Shown: positions 40,811-50,300 of the stretch, piece after piece
How positions within the stretch are numbered: position 1 is the stretch's first letter
How the letters are laid out: the number at the start of each line of letters is the position of its first letter
NCBI RefSeq assembly: GCF_014653115.1
Contig: NZ_BNAD01000008.1
Coordinates: forward strand, 62,001 to 126,000
From: Nocardioides flavus (ex Wang et al. 2016)
Lineage (GTDB): Bacteria > Actinomycetota > Actinomycetes > Propionibacteriales > Nocardioidaceae
Length of the DNA: 64,000 nt
Reading direction: 5' to 3'
Made by a program: the position numbers and the translations under genes
The notes under the pieces: model-generated
Database searches by the model: none
Told to the model about the DNA's origin: nothing
Seen by the model: the letters and a program-made list of their open reading frames with translations, nothing else

Positions 40811-41494
40811 TCACTCGGAGTCGGAGCCCTCGGCGGCGTCCTCGGCCGGAGCCTCGGCACCCTCGGCGGCCTCCTCGGACTCGGGGGCGTCGTGCTCGAT
40901 GCCGGCCTCGGCCTCGGCCTCCTCCAGCTCGGCCTCGAGGGCCTCGGCGGAGATCTGCTCGGTCACGTTGACGATGAGCAGCTCCTCGTCGGCGAGCAGC
41001 GTGGTGCCGGACGGGAGGTCGAGGTCCTTGGCGTGGATCTGGGTGCCGACCTCGGCGCCCTCGACGGAGACCTCGAAGAACTCGGGGATGTGGGTGGCCT
41101 CTGCCTCGACGGACACGAGGGCGTTCTCGGTGACGACCAGCGTGTCGGGACCGGCCTCGCCGACCACGTGGACGGGGACGTCGACGGTGACCTTCTCGCC
41201 GCGCTTGACGGCGACGAAGTCGACGTGCTCGATGACGCGGCGGATCGGGTCGACCTGCACGTCCTTGGTCAGGGCGAGCTGCTCGGAGCCGTCGATGTCG
41301 AGGGCGAGGAGCGCGTTGGCACCGCCGTGCTTGAGGGCCATCATCGTCTGGTGGCCGGGCAGGATGACGTGGACCGGGTCGTTGCCGTGGCCGTAGAGGA
41401 CCGCGGGGATCTTGTCCTCGCGGCGGATGCGGCGCGCGGCGCCCTTGCCGAACTCGGTGCGGGCCTCGGCGACGATCTTCTCGGGGGCAGACAT
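40811..41494 (-). CDS. rplY: 50S ribosomal protein bL25 (CTC/TL5 form)
   Basis: A 227-residue protein of the two-domain bL25/CTC family, which binds 5S rRNA. The N-terminal domain contains GKGAARRIRREDKIPAVLYGHG; the C-terminal beta domain spans about 95-185; the last 40 residues are a Glu/Ala-rich acidic tail common in actinobacteria. The ATG at 41494 follows AGGAGAAGAAC; the upstream open frame to 41659 is non-coding. It lies between prs and pth apart from the inserted convergent pepN, and is followed by a large palindrome. Confidence 0.95.
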   Translation of the reverse strand: MSAPEKIVAEARTEFGKGAARRIRREDKIPAVLYGHGNDPVHVILPGHQTMMALKHGGANALLALDIDGSEQLALTKDVQVDPIRRVIEHVDFVAVKRGEKVTVDVPVHVVGEAGPDTLVVTENALVSVEAEATHIPEFFEVSVEGAEVGTQIHAKDLDLPSGTTLLADEELLIVNVTEQISAEALEAELEEAEAEAGIEHDAPESEEAAEGAEAPAEDAAEGSDSE

Positions 41495-41726
41495 GTTCTT
41501 CTCCTGGGTGGGGTGGTGATCACGACTTCTGATCTCGTTCGAGGGCCTCGGGGCCGGAGACGACGAACGCCGCGCTCCGGATCGAGGGCGCGGCGCAGGG
41601 TGCGGACCGGCCCAGTCGATCACGGAGTCCCGGTCGTACGGGCTCCCTCGCCGAGGCAACCACAGAACTCTAGACCCGGTCGGGGCGGACGGTCGAATCC
41701 CGGCTGCGTCCCACGGACCGGCACCC

Positions 41727-41732
41727 TAGGGT
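41727..41732 (+). promoter_or_regulatory. -10 box TAGGGT of the aminopeptidase gene (leaderless)
   Basis: TAGGGT ends 6 nt before the GTG at 41739, and no ribosome-binding site is present, which supports leaderless initiation and the choice of this GTG over the ATG at 41748. Confidence 0.5.
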
Positions 41733-41738
41733 GTCCCG

Positions 41739-44159
41739 GTGCCCCTGATGCTTCCCGAGGCGCGCGAGCGCGCCGCCCTGCTGACCGACGTCCACACCGA
41801 GCTCCGCCTCGACCTCACCTCGACCGAGGACTTCGGCGTCGAGGCGACCATCTCCTTCGGCTGCACCGAGCCCGGCGCCTCGACGTTCCTCGAGCTCAAC
41901 GGCGGCACCGACGTCACGCTGGACGGTCGCCCCGCGGCGTACGCCGACGGCCGCATCCCGCTGACCGACCTGGCCGCCGCCAACACGGTCCGCGTCACCG
42001 CCCGCATGCCCTACGTCACCGACGGCGACGGCATGACCGTCACCGTCGACCCGGCCGACGGGGAGCGCTACGTGTGCGCCCACACGTCGATGGACATCAC
42101 CCAGAAGGTGATCCCCTGCTTCGACCAGCCCGACATCAAGACCACCTTCGCCGTCACCGTGGTCGCGCCGTCGCACTGGACGGTGCTCGCCAACGGCCCG
42201 CTCGAGGAGCGCGCCTCGGGCGAGGGCGCGGACACCTGGCGGTTCGGCACCACCCCCCGGTTCTCCTCCTACCTGTTCACCCTCGTCGGCGGGCCCTGGG
42301 TCTCGGTGACCTGGGACGAGCCGTACGCCCCGGCGCCGGGCGGCACGCTGCCCTTCGGCTGGCACGCGCGCGCCTCGCAGGAGCGCGAACTGCGTCGTGA
42401 CGCCGAGGAGCTGCGGCGCATCACCAGCGCCTGCTTCCAGCACTACACGACGGTCTTCGAGCCGGAGTACCCCTACGCCGACTACCAGCAGGTCTTCGCC
42501 CCGGGCCTCAACTGGGGGGCGATGGAGTTCCCCGGCTGCGTCGTCTACCGCGACCAGGCGCTCACCCGGGGCGCCCCCACCGAGCTCGAGCGCCAGTGGC
42601 TGGCGTCCACGATCGCCCACGAGATGGCGCACATGTGGTTCGGCGACCTGGTCACCATGAGGTGGTGGGAGGACTCCTGGCTCAACGAGTCCTTCGCCGA
42701 CTTCATGGGCTACGACGTCGCCGGCACCGCGGCCGGCTACTCCGACGCCTGGACCTCGGCCGCCATCAGCCGCAAGCCGGCGGGCTACCGCGCCGACCGC
42801 CGCCGCTCCTCGCACCCGATCGCCGAGGACACCGAGAAGATCGTCGACGTCGACACGGCGTTCGCCAACTTCGACATGATCACCTACGCCAAGGGCAACG
42901 CCACCCTGGCCCAGCTCGGCCACTGGCTCGGCGACGAGGACTTCCTCGCCGGGGTCAACACGCACCTCACCACGCACGCGTTCGGCAACGCCGACCTGGC
43001 CGCCTTCCTCGACTCGCTCGACTCCGCCACCGACAAGGACGTACGCGCGTGGGCGGCGGCGTGGCTGCGCACCACCGGCTTCGACACCCTGCGCGTCACG
43101 CGCGACGACTCCGGCGTGCCGGTGCTCACGCGTGAGGGCTCCCGGCCCCACCGCCTCACCGTGTCGGCCTACGACGACGACATGCGCCTGGTGAGCTCGC
43201 GCGACGTGCACCTGGGCGAGGAGCCCGTACGGCTCGAGGAGTTCGCCGGACGCGTCGTGGTGCCCAACTCCGGCGACGAGACCTTCGCGGTCGTCCGTCC
43301 CGACGAGCGGTCGTGGGCCGCCGTCACCGCGGGGCTGTCGTCGGTGGAGTCGCAGCTGACCCGGGCGATGCTCTGGTGGACCGCCGTCGACCTGTGCGAG
43401 TCGCAGGCCATCGGCGTCGGCGAGCTCGTCGACCTCGCCGACCGCCACCTGCGCCCCGAGACCCACCCGCTCGTCTTCGAGGGTGTCGTACGTGCCCTCC
43501 AGACCGTGGTCCGCCGCTACGCGGCCCCCGGGGAGGTCGCCGCTCACCTCGCCGTCGTCTCCGACATCGCGCGCGGTGCCGTCGAGGGCGGCGACCCCGC
43601 GCTCGCCCCCGGCGCGGCCCGGACACTGGCGCGCCTCAGCGCGGACCGGACCTTCCTCGTCGAGTGGCTCGGGCGCGACGACTTCGACCAGAACGTCCGC
43701 TGGGCCGCGGTGCACCGCCTCGCCGAGCTGGGCGACGCCTCCCACGTCGACGCCGAGGCCGAGCGCGACCGGTCCGTGGCCGGTCACCACGCCGCCCTGA
43801 CCGCCCGTGCCGCGATCCCCACCCCCGAGGCCAAGGAGGCGGCCTGGGCGCAGCTGATGGGCGGCGAGCTCGGCAGCCACGAGTTCCACGCCGTCGGCGC
43901 CGGGTTCTGGGGCTGGGAGCAGGCCGACCTGGTCCGCCCATGGCTCCAGCGCTACGTCACCGACGGGCTCGCGCTCGCGCAGCGGTCGGGGCAGGCCATG
44001 GGCGACGTGATCGGCGACGCCTTCCCGGTGCTGCCGCTGGACCCCGACGTACGGCGCGGGCTCCGGGACGCGGTCGCCTCCGCACTCGAGGGGGACGTGC
44101 CGACGGTGCTGGCCCGGTCGTGGAACGACTCGCTCGACGACCTCGACCGGACGCTGTAG
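41739..44159 (+). CDS. pepN: M1-family zinc aminopeptidase (PepN-like)
   Basis: The 806-residue protein has an N-terminal beta domain, a thermolysin-like catalytic domain and a C-terminal alpha domain. Zinc ligands are His294 and His298 in IAHEMAHMWFGDL and Glu317 in WLNESFADFMGYDV. The exopeptidase motif that binds the substrate N-terminus, normally GAMEN, reads GAMEF (about 260-264), so Asn is replaced by Phe. It removes N-terminal amino acids from peptides in the cytoplasm. It interrupts the common rplY-prs order on the opposite strand. Confidence 0.92.
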   Translation: MPLMLPEARERAALLTDVHTELRLDLTSTEDFGVEATISFGCTEPGASTFLELNGGTDVTLDGRPAAYADGRIPLTDLAAANTVRVTARMPYVTDGDGMTVTVDPADGERYVCAHTSMDITQKVIPCFDQPDIKTTFAVTVVAPSHWTVLANGPLEERASGEGADTWRFGTTPRFSSYLFTLVGGPWVSVTWDEPYAPAPGGTLPFGWHARASQERELRRDAEELRRITSACFQHYTTVFEPEYPYADYQQVFAPGLNWGAMEFPGCVVYRDQALTRGAPTELERQWLASTIAHEMAHMWFGDLVTMRWWEDSWLNESFADFMGYDVAGTAAGYSDAWTSAAISRKPAGYRADRRRSSHPIAEDTEKIVDVDTAFANFDMITYAKGNATLAQLGHWLGDEDFLAGVNTHLTTHAFGNADLAAFLDSLDSATDKDVRAWAAAWLRTTGFDTLRVTRDDSGVPVLTREGSRPHRLTVSAYDDDMRLVSSRDVHLGEEPVRLEEFAGRVVVPNSGDETFAVVRPDERSWAAVTAGLSSVESQLTRAMLWWTAVDLCESQAIGVGELVDLADRHLRPETHPLVFEGVVRALQTVVRRYAAPGEVAAHLAVVSDIARGAVEGGDPALAPGAARTLARLSADRTFLVEWLGRDDFDQNVRWAAVHRLAELGDASHVDAEAERDRSVAGHHAALTARAAIPTPEAKEAAWAQLMGGELGSHEFHAVGAGFWGWEQADLVRPWLQRYVTDGLALAQRSGQAMGDVIGDAFPVLPLDPDVRRGLRDAVASALEGDVPTVLARSWNDSLDDLDRTL

Positions 44160-44176
44160 GCCTCAGCGCGGACCAG

Positions 44177-44208
44177 GCCTGATCAGCGTCGGACGACGCT
44201 GATCAGGC
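44177..44208. terminator. Perfect 14-bp hairpin between convergent pepN and prs
   Basis: GCCTGATCAGCGTC pairs perfectly with GACGCTGATCAGGC over a GGAC loop, and overlaps the last codon of prs. As the two genes converge here, it probably serves both strands. Confidence 0.75.
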
Positions 44209-45183
44209 GTGGCCGTCGAACATGGAGGTGACGGACCCGTCCTCGAAGACCTCGCGGATCGCCCGGGCGATGAGCGGGGCGATGGAGAGCGTGGTGAGCT
44301 TGTCGAACTGCTTGTCCGCCGGGACGGGGAGCGTGTTGGTGACCACGACCTCCATGGCGGAGGAGTTCTTGAGGCGGTCGACGGCGGGGTCGGACAGGAT
44401 CGGGTGGGTCGCGGCGATGATGACGCCCGCGGCACCGTCGGCCATGCACGCCTCGGCGGCCTTCACGATCGTGCCGCCGGTGTCGACCATGTCGTCGGTG
44501 AGGATGCAGATCTTGCCCTTGACCTCGCCGACCACGCGGTTGGCGACGACCTCGTTGGCCACGTCGATGCGGCGCGTCTTGTGGATGAACGCCAGCGGAA
44601 CGCCGCCGAGGCGGGCCGACCAGCGCTCGGCGACCTTGATCCGGCCGGCGTCCGGGGAGACGACGGCCAGCTGCTGGTCGCCGTACTTCTCCTTGACGTA
44701 GTCGGTGAGGATCGGCAGCGCCATCAGGTGGTCGACGGGGCCGTCGAAGAAGCCCTGGATCTGGTCGGCGTGCAGGTCCACGGTGATGAGCCGGTCGGCG
44801 CCGGCGGTCTTGAACAGGTCGGCGATCAGCCGGGCAGAGATCGGCTCGCGGCCGCGGTGCTTCTTGTCCTGGCGGGCGTAGCCGTAGAACGGCATGACCA
44901 CGGTGATCCGCTTGGCCGAGGCCCGCTTGAGGGCGTCGACCATGATCAGGTGCTCCATGATCCACTCGTTGATCGGAGCCGTGTGGCTCTGGATCACGAA
45001 GGCGTCGCACCCGCGTACGGACTCCTCGTAGCGGACGTAGAGCTCGCCGTTGGCGAACGCCCGCGCGTCCTGCGGGACGAGCCCGCACTCCAGGAGGTCG
45101 GCGACCTCGTGGGCGAGGTCGGGGTAGGCCCGGCCGCTGAAGACCATCAGGTTCTTCTCGGTGGTCCGCTTCATTCCGGTCAC
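44203..45183 (-). CDS. prs: Ribose-phosphate pyrophosphokinase
   Basis: A 326-residue class I PRPP synthase that makes phosphoribosyl pyrophosphate from ribose 5-phosphate and ATP. Motifs include VMPFYGYARQDKKHRGREPISARL (ATP loop), the PRPP-binding ILTDDMVDTGGTIVKAAE, VVSPDAGRIKVAERW and ITVDLHADQIQGFFD. The GTG at 45183 with GAGGAG upstream is chosen; an ATG three codons later is possible. It follows glmU at a 101-nt distance on the same strand, the usual actinobacterial order. Confidence 0.96.
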   Translation of the reverse strand: MTGMKRTTEKNLMVFSGRAYPDLAHEVADLLECGLVPQDARAFANGELYVRYEESVRGCDAFVIQSHTAPINEWIMEHLIMVDALKRASAKRITVVMPFYGYARQDKKHRGREPISARLIADLFKTAGADRLITVDLHADQIQGFFDGPVDHLMALPILTDYVKEKYGDQQLAVVSPDAGRIKVAERWSARLGGVPLAFIHKTRRIDVANEVVANRVVGEVKGKICILTDDMVDTGGTIVKAAEACMADGAAGVIIAATHPILSDPAVDRLKNSSAMEVVVTNTLPVPADKQFDKLTTLSIAPLIARAIREVFEDGSVTSMFDGHA

Positions 45184-45284
45184 GCCGGCGACTCCTCGCT
45201 GTGTGGTCAGCCTCGGGGGGTGGCTAGGTTCGGAGGTGCTGCCAAGGATTGTTCCCCACGCCGGGCCCCTCGACCAACCCCGGG

Positions 45285-46721
45285 TCAGTCCTCGTGGGAT
45301 GCCTCACGTTCACGCGCCGTTCGCGCGGCCTCCGCCTGCGCCGTCCCGGCCCGCCGGGACTCGGTCCAGCCCTCGAGGTTGCGCTGCGGGCTGCTGCTGA
45401 CGGCGAGCGCGCCGGCCGGCACGTCGCGGCGTACGGTCGTGCCGCCGGCGGTGCCCGCGCCGTCGCCGATCTCGACGGGGGCGACGAAGGTGTTGTTGGA
45501 GCCGGTCCGGGCGTGCCGGCCGATGACGGTGCGGTGCTTGGCCACCCCGTCGTAGTTGGCGAAGATCGTGCCGGCGCCGATGTTGGTGCCCTCGCCGATC
45601 TCGGCATCGCCGACGTAGGACAGGTGCGGCACCTTGGCGCCGTCGCCGATGCTGGCGTTCTTGGTCTCGACGAAGGTCCCGATCTTCCCGGCGACGCCGA
45701 GCCGGGTGCCCGGGCGCAGGTAGGCGAAGGGCCCGACGGTGGCACGGTCGCCGATCACGGCGAGCTCGGCATGGGCGCGGACGACCCGCGCACCGGCGCC
45801 CACCTCGCAGTCCTTGAGCGTGGTGTCGGGGCCGACCACCGCGTCCTCGTGGACGACGGTGGCGCCGAGGAGCTGCGTGCCCGGCAGGATCGTGGCGTCG
45901 GGCTCGATCACCACGTCGGCCTCGATCCAGGTGGTCGCCGGGTCCATGACGGTGACGCCCTCGCGCATCCAGCGGGTGACGATCCGCTGGTTGAGCTTGC
46001 GGCCGAGCTCGGCGAGCTGGACGCGGTCGTTGGCCCCCTCGGTCTGCTCGACGTCGTCGATCACGTGCGCGCCGACGGTCAGGCCGTCCTCGCGCGCGAG
46101 GCCGACGGCGTCGGTGAGGTAGTACTCGCCCTTGGCGTTGTCGTTGGTGATCCGCGCCAACGCCGAGACGAGGAACTCGGCGTCGAAGGCCAGGATGCCG
46201 GAGCTGATCTCGGAGATCTCGCGCTGCTGGGGCGTGGCGTCCTTCTCCTCCACGATCGCCTCGACGTCGCCCTCGTGGTTGCGCACGATCCGGCCGTAGC
46301 CGAACGGGTTCGCCACCCGGCCGCTCAGGATGCTCACCGCGCGCTGCGCCGCCTCGTGCTCCTCGGCGAAGGCGCGCAGCGACTCCCCCTCGAGCAGCGG
46401 GGTGTCACCGGCCGCGACGAGCACGGTGCCGGTGGTCGTGCCGCATGCCTCCATCGCGACTCGTACGGCGTGCCCCGTGCCCTGCTGCGTCTCCTGGACG
46501 GCCAGCACGGCGCCCGGCAGCTGCTCGGTGATGTGCGGACCGACCTGCTCACGCTGGTGGCCGACGACCGCGACCACCTGGGTCGGCTCCACGGCCTGCA
46601 CGGCGCGGAGCACGTGGCCGATCATCGAGCGGCCCGCGATCGGGTGCAGCACCTTCATGGTCTTCGACTTCATGCGGGTGCCGCCGCCGGCGGCGAGGAC
46701 GATGACGGTGAGGTTGTCCAT
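45285..46721 (-). CDS. glmU: Bifunctional N-acetylglucosamine-1-phosphate uridyltransferase / glucosamine-1-phosphate acetyltransferase
   Basis: The 478-residue enzyme makes UDP-GlcNAc for peptidoglycan. The N-terminal pyrophosphorylase domain has VIVLAAGGGTRMKSKTMKVLHPI. The C-terminal left-handed beta-helix includes RPGTRLGVAGKIGTFVETKNASIG and AGTIFANYDGVAKHRTVIGRHARTGSN, with the acetyltransferase His in the last part. The end carries a charged actinobacterial extension (RTAREREASHED). It also supplies UDP-GlcNAc that the polysaccharide pathway could use. Confidence 0.97.
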   Translation of the reverse strand: MDNLTVIVLAAGGGTRMKSKTMKVLHPIAGRSMIGHVLRAVQAVEPTQVVAVVGHQREQVGPHITEQLPGAVLAVQETQQGTGHAVRVAMEACGTTTGTVLVAAGDTPLLEGESLRAFAEEHEAAQRAVSILSGRVANPFGYGRIVRNHEGDVEAIVEEKDATPQQREISEISSGILAFDAEFLVSALARITNDNAKGEYYLTDAVGLAREDGLTVGAHVIDDVEQTEGANDRVQLAELGRKLNQRIVTRWMREGVTVMDPATTWIEADVVIEPDATILPGTQLLGATVVHEDAVVGPDTTLKDCEVGAGARVVRAHAELAVIGDRATVGPFAYLRPGTRLGVAGKIGTFVETKNASIGDGAKVPHLSYVGDAEIGEGTNIGAGTIFANYDGVAKHRTVIGRHARTGSNNTFVAPVEIGDGAGTAGGTTVRRDVPAGALAVSSSPQRNLEGWTESRRAGTAQAEAARTAREREASHED

Positions 46722-46857
46722 GTCCGCAGTCTGTCACCGGTCCGGCGTGACGCCGCAACCGCGGGACGAGGCGGTCGTGCGCTCCACGTCGACGGGACGT
46801 TGGTCCCTACCGGGACGTCGCCCGGCCGCGGTCGACTGGGCGCAGGAGGTGATCGCG

Positions 46858-48513
46858 GTGCCGCTGGGTCCGCCCCCGCACGGGGCGCTGCGCGGTGACG
46901 TCGTCGCGGGGATCACCGTCGCGGCCTACCTGGTCCCGCAGGTGCTGGCCTACTCCGGCCTGGCCCGGGTGCCGCCGGCCGCGGGGCTCTGGGCGGCCTT
47001 CGTCGCCCTCGCCGTCTACTTCCTCCTCGGGTCCTCGCCGCAGCTCTCCGTGGGCCCGGAGTCCACGACCGCGCTGATGACGGGCGCCGCCCTGGCGACG
47101 CTCGCGATCCCGGGCGCGTCCGCGCAGGACACCGCGGCGGTGCTCGCGCTCGCCGTCGGCGCCGTGTGCCTGCTGGCCTGGGCCGGCGGCCTCGGCTTCC
47201 TCGCCGACCTGCTCTCCAAGCCGGTGCTCGTGGGATACATGGCCGGGATCGCCGGGCTCATGGTCCTGTCACAGGCGGCCCGCGCGAGCGGCACCGACGT
47301 CCCGGACGCCAGCGTGCTGGCGCAGACCTGGTGGCTCGTCCAGCACCCGGCCCAGGCGCACGGCCCCACCGTCCTGGTCTTCGCCGGCACGCTGGTGCTG
47401 CTCCTGCTCGGTGCCCGGCTCTGGCCCACGGGCCCGGTCCCGCTCCTCGGCATGCTCCTGGCGACCCTGGCCGTCGCAGCGGCAGGGCTCTCCGACGACG
47501 GCGTGGCCGTCGTCGGCACGCTCCCCTTCGCCCTCCCGTCGATCGGGCTGCCGCCGGTGTCGTCGCTCGGGTCGTACGTGGGGTCGTGGGCGCTGCTGAC
47601 GACCGCGCTGGCCATCGCCGTGGTCGGCTTCACCGACAACGTCCTCACCGCGCGGGCGTTCGGCGACCGGCACGGCGACCGGGTCGACGCCCGACGCGAG
47701 CTGTTGGCGCTCGGGGCGGCGAACGTCGCGGCCGGGATGGTGCACGGCTTCCCGGTGAGCAGCTCGGGGAGCCGGACGGCGATCGTCGACGCCGTCGGGG
47801 GACGGTCACGGTGGGCGGGGCTGTCCACCCTGGGGGCCGCGCTCGTCCTCGTCCTGGCGCTGCGTCCGGTGCTGGCCAGGTTCCCCGACGCCGCGCTGGC
47901 GGGCGTCGTGGTCTACGCCGGGCTCCGGCTGATCGACGTCGCGGAGTTCGTCCGGATCGCGCGCTACCGGCGCACCGAGCTCGCCATCGCGCTCGCCACG
48001 ACCGCCGGGGTGCTCGCCCTCGGCGTGCTCGAGGGCGTGCTCGTGGCGATCAGTCTCTCGCTCGTCGACGTGATCGGCCGCGTGGCCCGGCCCCACGACG
48101 CGATCGAGGGCCTCGTCCCCGACCTGGCCGGCATGCACGACGTCGACGACCACGCCGGCGCGGTGGTCGTGCCGGGCCTGCTCGTCTACCGCTACGACGC
48201 GCCCCTCTTCTTCGCCAACGCCGACAACTTCCTGACCCGCGTGCGGGAGGCGGTCGCGGCGTACGGGCCGCAGTGGGTGCTGCTCAACACCGAGGCCATC
48301 GGCGAGGTCGACTTCACCGGCGCGGTCGCGCTCGAGACGCTCCGCGCGGAGCTCGAGGCCGAGGGCGTCGTGCTGGCGCTGGCCCGTCTCAAGCAGGACC
48401 AGCGCGACGCGCTGGAGCCGAGCGGACTGCTGGACCGGATCGGTGCGGAGCACATCTTCCCGACGCTGCCGACCGCGCTCGAGGGATACCGGGCGGCCAC
48501 CGGGCAGCCGTGA
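46858..48513 (+). CDS. SulP-family anion transporter with STAS domain
   Basis: The 551-residue protein has the SLC26/SulP membrane domain (GDVVAGITVAAYLVPQVLAYSGLA at helix 1; VGPESTTALMTGAALATLA at helix 3; PVSSSGSRTAIVDAVGGRSRWAGL near helix 10) and a C-terminal STAS domain (APLFFANADNFLTRVREAV). Substrates of the family are sulfate, bicarbonate or dicarboxylates; this one cannot be assigned. I chose the GTG at 46858 because AGGAGG lies 8 nt upstream; the longer open frame overlaps glmU on the other strand. Confidence 0.9.
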   Translation: MPLGPPPHGALRGDVVAGITVAAYLVPQVLAYSGLARVPPAAGLWAAFVALAVYFLLGSSPQLSVGPESTTALMTGAALATLAIPGASAQDTAAVLALAVGAVCLLAWAGGLGFLADLLSKPVLVGYMAGIAGLMVLSQAARASGTDVPDASVLAQTWWLVQHPAQAHGPTVLVFAGTLVLLLLGARLWPTGPVPLLGMLLATLAVAAAGLSDDGVAVVGTLPFALPSIGLPPVSSLGSYVGSWALLTTALAIAVVGFTDNVLTARAFGDRHGDRVDARRELLALGAANVAAGMVHGFPVSSSGSRTAIVDAVGGRSRWAGLSTLGAALVLVLALRPVLARFPDAALAGVVVYAGLRLIDVAEFVRIARYRRTELAIALATTAGVLALGVLEGVLVAISLSLVDVIGRVARPHDAIEGLVPDLAGMHDVDDHAGAVVVPGLLVYRYDAPLFFANADNFLTRVREAVAAYGPQWVLLNTEAIGEVDFTGAVALETLRAELEAEGVVLALARLKQDQRDALEPSGLLDRIGAEHIFPTLPTALEGYRAATGQP

Positions 48514-48530
48514 GGTCCGCCCGGGCGTGG

Positions 48531-49886
48531 CTAGGCCCCGTCCGCGCCGAGCAGCTGCGCGAAGAGGTCGACGTACTGGATGAGGTGGCGGTCGGCGAGG
48601 TAGTGCTCGTGCACGCGGTCGTGGGCGTTGCGTCCCAGCTCCCGACGCCACTTCGCGTCCCCGAGGAGCCCGGCCAGCGCGGCCGCGAGCGCGGCACCGT
48701 CGCGCGGGTCCTCGAGCAGGATCCCGCTGACCCCGTCCTCGATCTGGTCGCGGATGCCGCCCACGGCGGAGGCGACCACGGGACGGGCCTTCCACATCGG
48801 CTCGGTGACGGTGAGGCCGAACCCCTCGGCGAGGCTCTTCTGGACGACGACCGTCGCGCGACGCTGGAGGGCGTTGACGGTCCGGGCATTGGCGACGGGG
48901 TCGTCCATCGGGATCGCGAGCAGGTGGGCGCGCCGGCGGGCCGCCGGGGCGAGCGAGCGCCAGCGGTCCCGGCACTCCGCGAGCACCTCGCCGGCCTCGG
49001 GGTCGTCGGCCACCCCGTCGGCCGGACCCGCGAGCACGAGGTGCACGTCGGGGGGCAGCTCGGCGAGGTGACCTGCGAAGGCGTCCAGGACGCCGGACAT
49101 GTCCTTGAGGCGGTCCCACCGGCTGACCTGCAGCACGAACGGGTCGGCCAGCGGCACCGCCGGCCCCTCCACGACCAGCCCCAGGCGCCGCACCAGCGAC
49201 TTGTCCTCGCGCGGGGTCAGCTCGACGTTCTTGGCGCTGAAGGGGTCGAGCGACGGCGGGATGATCCGCAACCACCGCCGGTCGACCCAGGCGGGCGCGA
49301 ACTGCTCACGCGAGAAGACGCAGGCGTGCGCGGGCGCGACCAGGTCCTGCAGGAACCCCCACGCCTCCTGCGTCCACCGGTTGCTCTCGTCCACCCCCAC
49401 GTGGCAGCGCCACACGACGTGCGCGCCCCGCTCACGCAGCGCACCGGCCAGCCCCGCGGTCTGGGGGTCGTGCAGCAGGACCAGGTCGCCGGGACGTACC
49501 AGGTCGACGAGCTCGCCGACGTGGCCCGCGAGGGTGGCGTCGTACGTCGCGCGTGCCGCGGCGTCGAGGGCGCCGTCGTCACCCGGGACGCCGTGCAGCC
49601 GGTTGTGGATGCGCTTGGTCAGCGCGAAGAAGTCCGGGGAGCCACCGATCACGAGCCAGCGGATGTCCACGCCGGTCCCGGCCGCGTAGGCGACGAGGGC
49701 GGCCAGCATCTCGGCCACGCCACCTCCGCGGGCCGTCGAGCTGATGTTCCAGACGGTGCGCCCGGCGAGAAGCCGCCGGGCCGCGGCGGCGTACGTCTCG
49801 ACCCGGTCGACCCGCTCCGGCGGCAGCAGCGCGGTCAGCCGCGCGAGCGCGACCGGCGCCACTGCGACCTCGACCAGTCGTGTCAC
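48531..49886 (-). CDS. GT4-family glycosyltransferase, trehalose synthase (TreT)-like
   Basis: A 451-residue GT-B enzyme. VWNISSTARGGGVAEMLAALV near residue 45 is the TreT-type substrate loop. VLQVSRWDRLKDMSGVLDAF starts the donor domain, and SLAEGFGLTVTEPMWKARPVVASAVGGIRDQI is the EX7E donor-site motif. TreT makes trehalose from a nucleotide-activated glucose and glucose; related enzymes make other glucosides, so specificity is uncertain. The GTG at 49886 overlaps the stop of the small upstream gene (GTGA). The long open frame to 50234 is not coding beyond that. Confidence 0.85.
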   Translation of the reverse strand: MTRLVEVAVAPVALARLTALLPPERVDRVETYAAAARRLLAGRTVWNISSTARGGGVAEMLAALVAYAAGTGVDIRWLVIGGSPDFFALTKRIHNRLHGVPGDDGALDAAARATYDATLAGHVGELVDLVRPGDLVLLHDPQTAGLAGALRERGAHVVWRCHVGVDESNRWTQEAWGFLQDLVAPAHACVFSREQFAPAWVDRRWLRIIPPSLDPFSAKNVELTPREDKSLVRRLGLVVEGPAVPLADPFVLQVSRWDRLKDMSGVLDAFAGHLAELPPDVHLVLAGPADGVADDPEAGEVLAECRDRWRSLAPAARRRAHLLAIPMDDPVANARTVNALQRRATVVVQKSLAEGFGLTVTEPMWKARPVVASAVGGIRDQIEDGVSGILLEDPRDGAALAAALAGLLGDAKWRRELGRNAHDRVHEHYLADRHLIQYVDLFAQLLGADGA

Positions 49887-50185
49887 GGCGCACCCCGGGG
49901 GCGGGGCACCCGGACGTGGGGGCCGACCCGCACCTGCACACCGGGCGCGGCCCGTCTGGCCGCCGCCAGCGCGACGTCCATGCGCTGGATCAGCTCCGCC
50001 CGCGCGGCGTGGTCGTGCTCCGCCACGTCGGGCTCGACGAGCTCCACGGCGCGGTGGCAGGCGACCGCCCGTCGTGCGGCGTCGCCCACGCGCTGCTCGA
50101 GGTCGTGGACGTCGTCGACCACGACCTGCACCGGCGCGGGCGCGCGCGTGGCTGCGGCTGGGTGGGGGGCTGTCGCGCGGCTCAT
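49883..50185 (-). CDS. Small hypothetical protein coupled to the TreT-like gene
   Basis: A 100-residue protein starting MSRATAPHPAAATRAPAPVQ, rich in Ala, Arg, His and Val. The middle (DDVHDLEQRVGDAARRAVACHRAVE) looks helical and the C-terminus is basic with a VRVGPHVRVPRPRG tail. GAGGAGGACGCC precedes the ATG and its stop overlaps the next start, which supports a real gene. I do not recognise the family. Confidence 0.6.
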   Translation of the reverse strand: MSRATAPHPAAATRAPAPVQVVVDDVHDLEQRVGDAARRAVACHRAVELVEPDVAEHDHAARAELIQRMDVALAAARRAAPGVQVRVGPHVRVPRPRGAP

Positions 50186-50300
50186 GGCGTCCTCCTCGGT
50201 CCTTGCCCCGAGTCTCACCGGCCCACGGCGCCACCGGCAGGGCCGTAGGACCCGGGGCTCTCGGCCCTCCGCCCCCGGGGCCGGGACCCCGGCCGGCGAC

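Noticed and set aside
41670-43889. A 739-codon minus-strand frame over the aminopeptidase
   Set aside because: The plus-strand M1 peptidase has intact zinc motifs; the minus-strand product is Val/Gly/His-rich without any domain.
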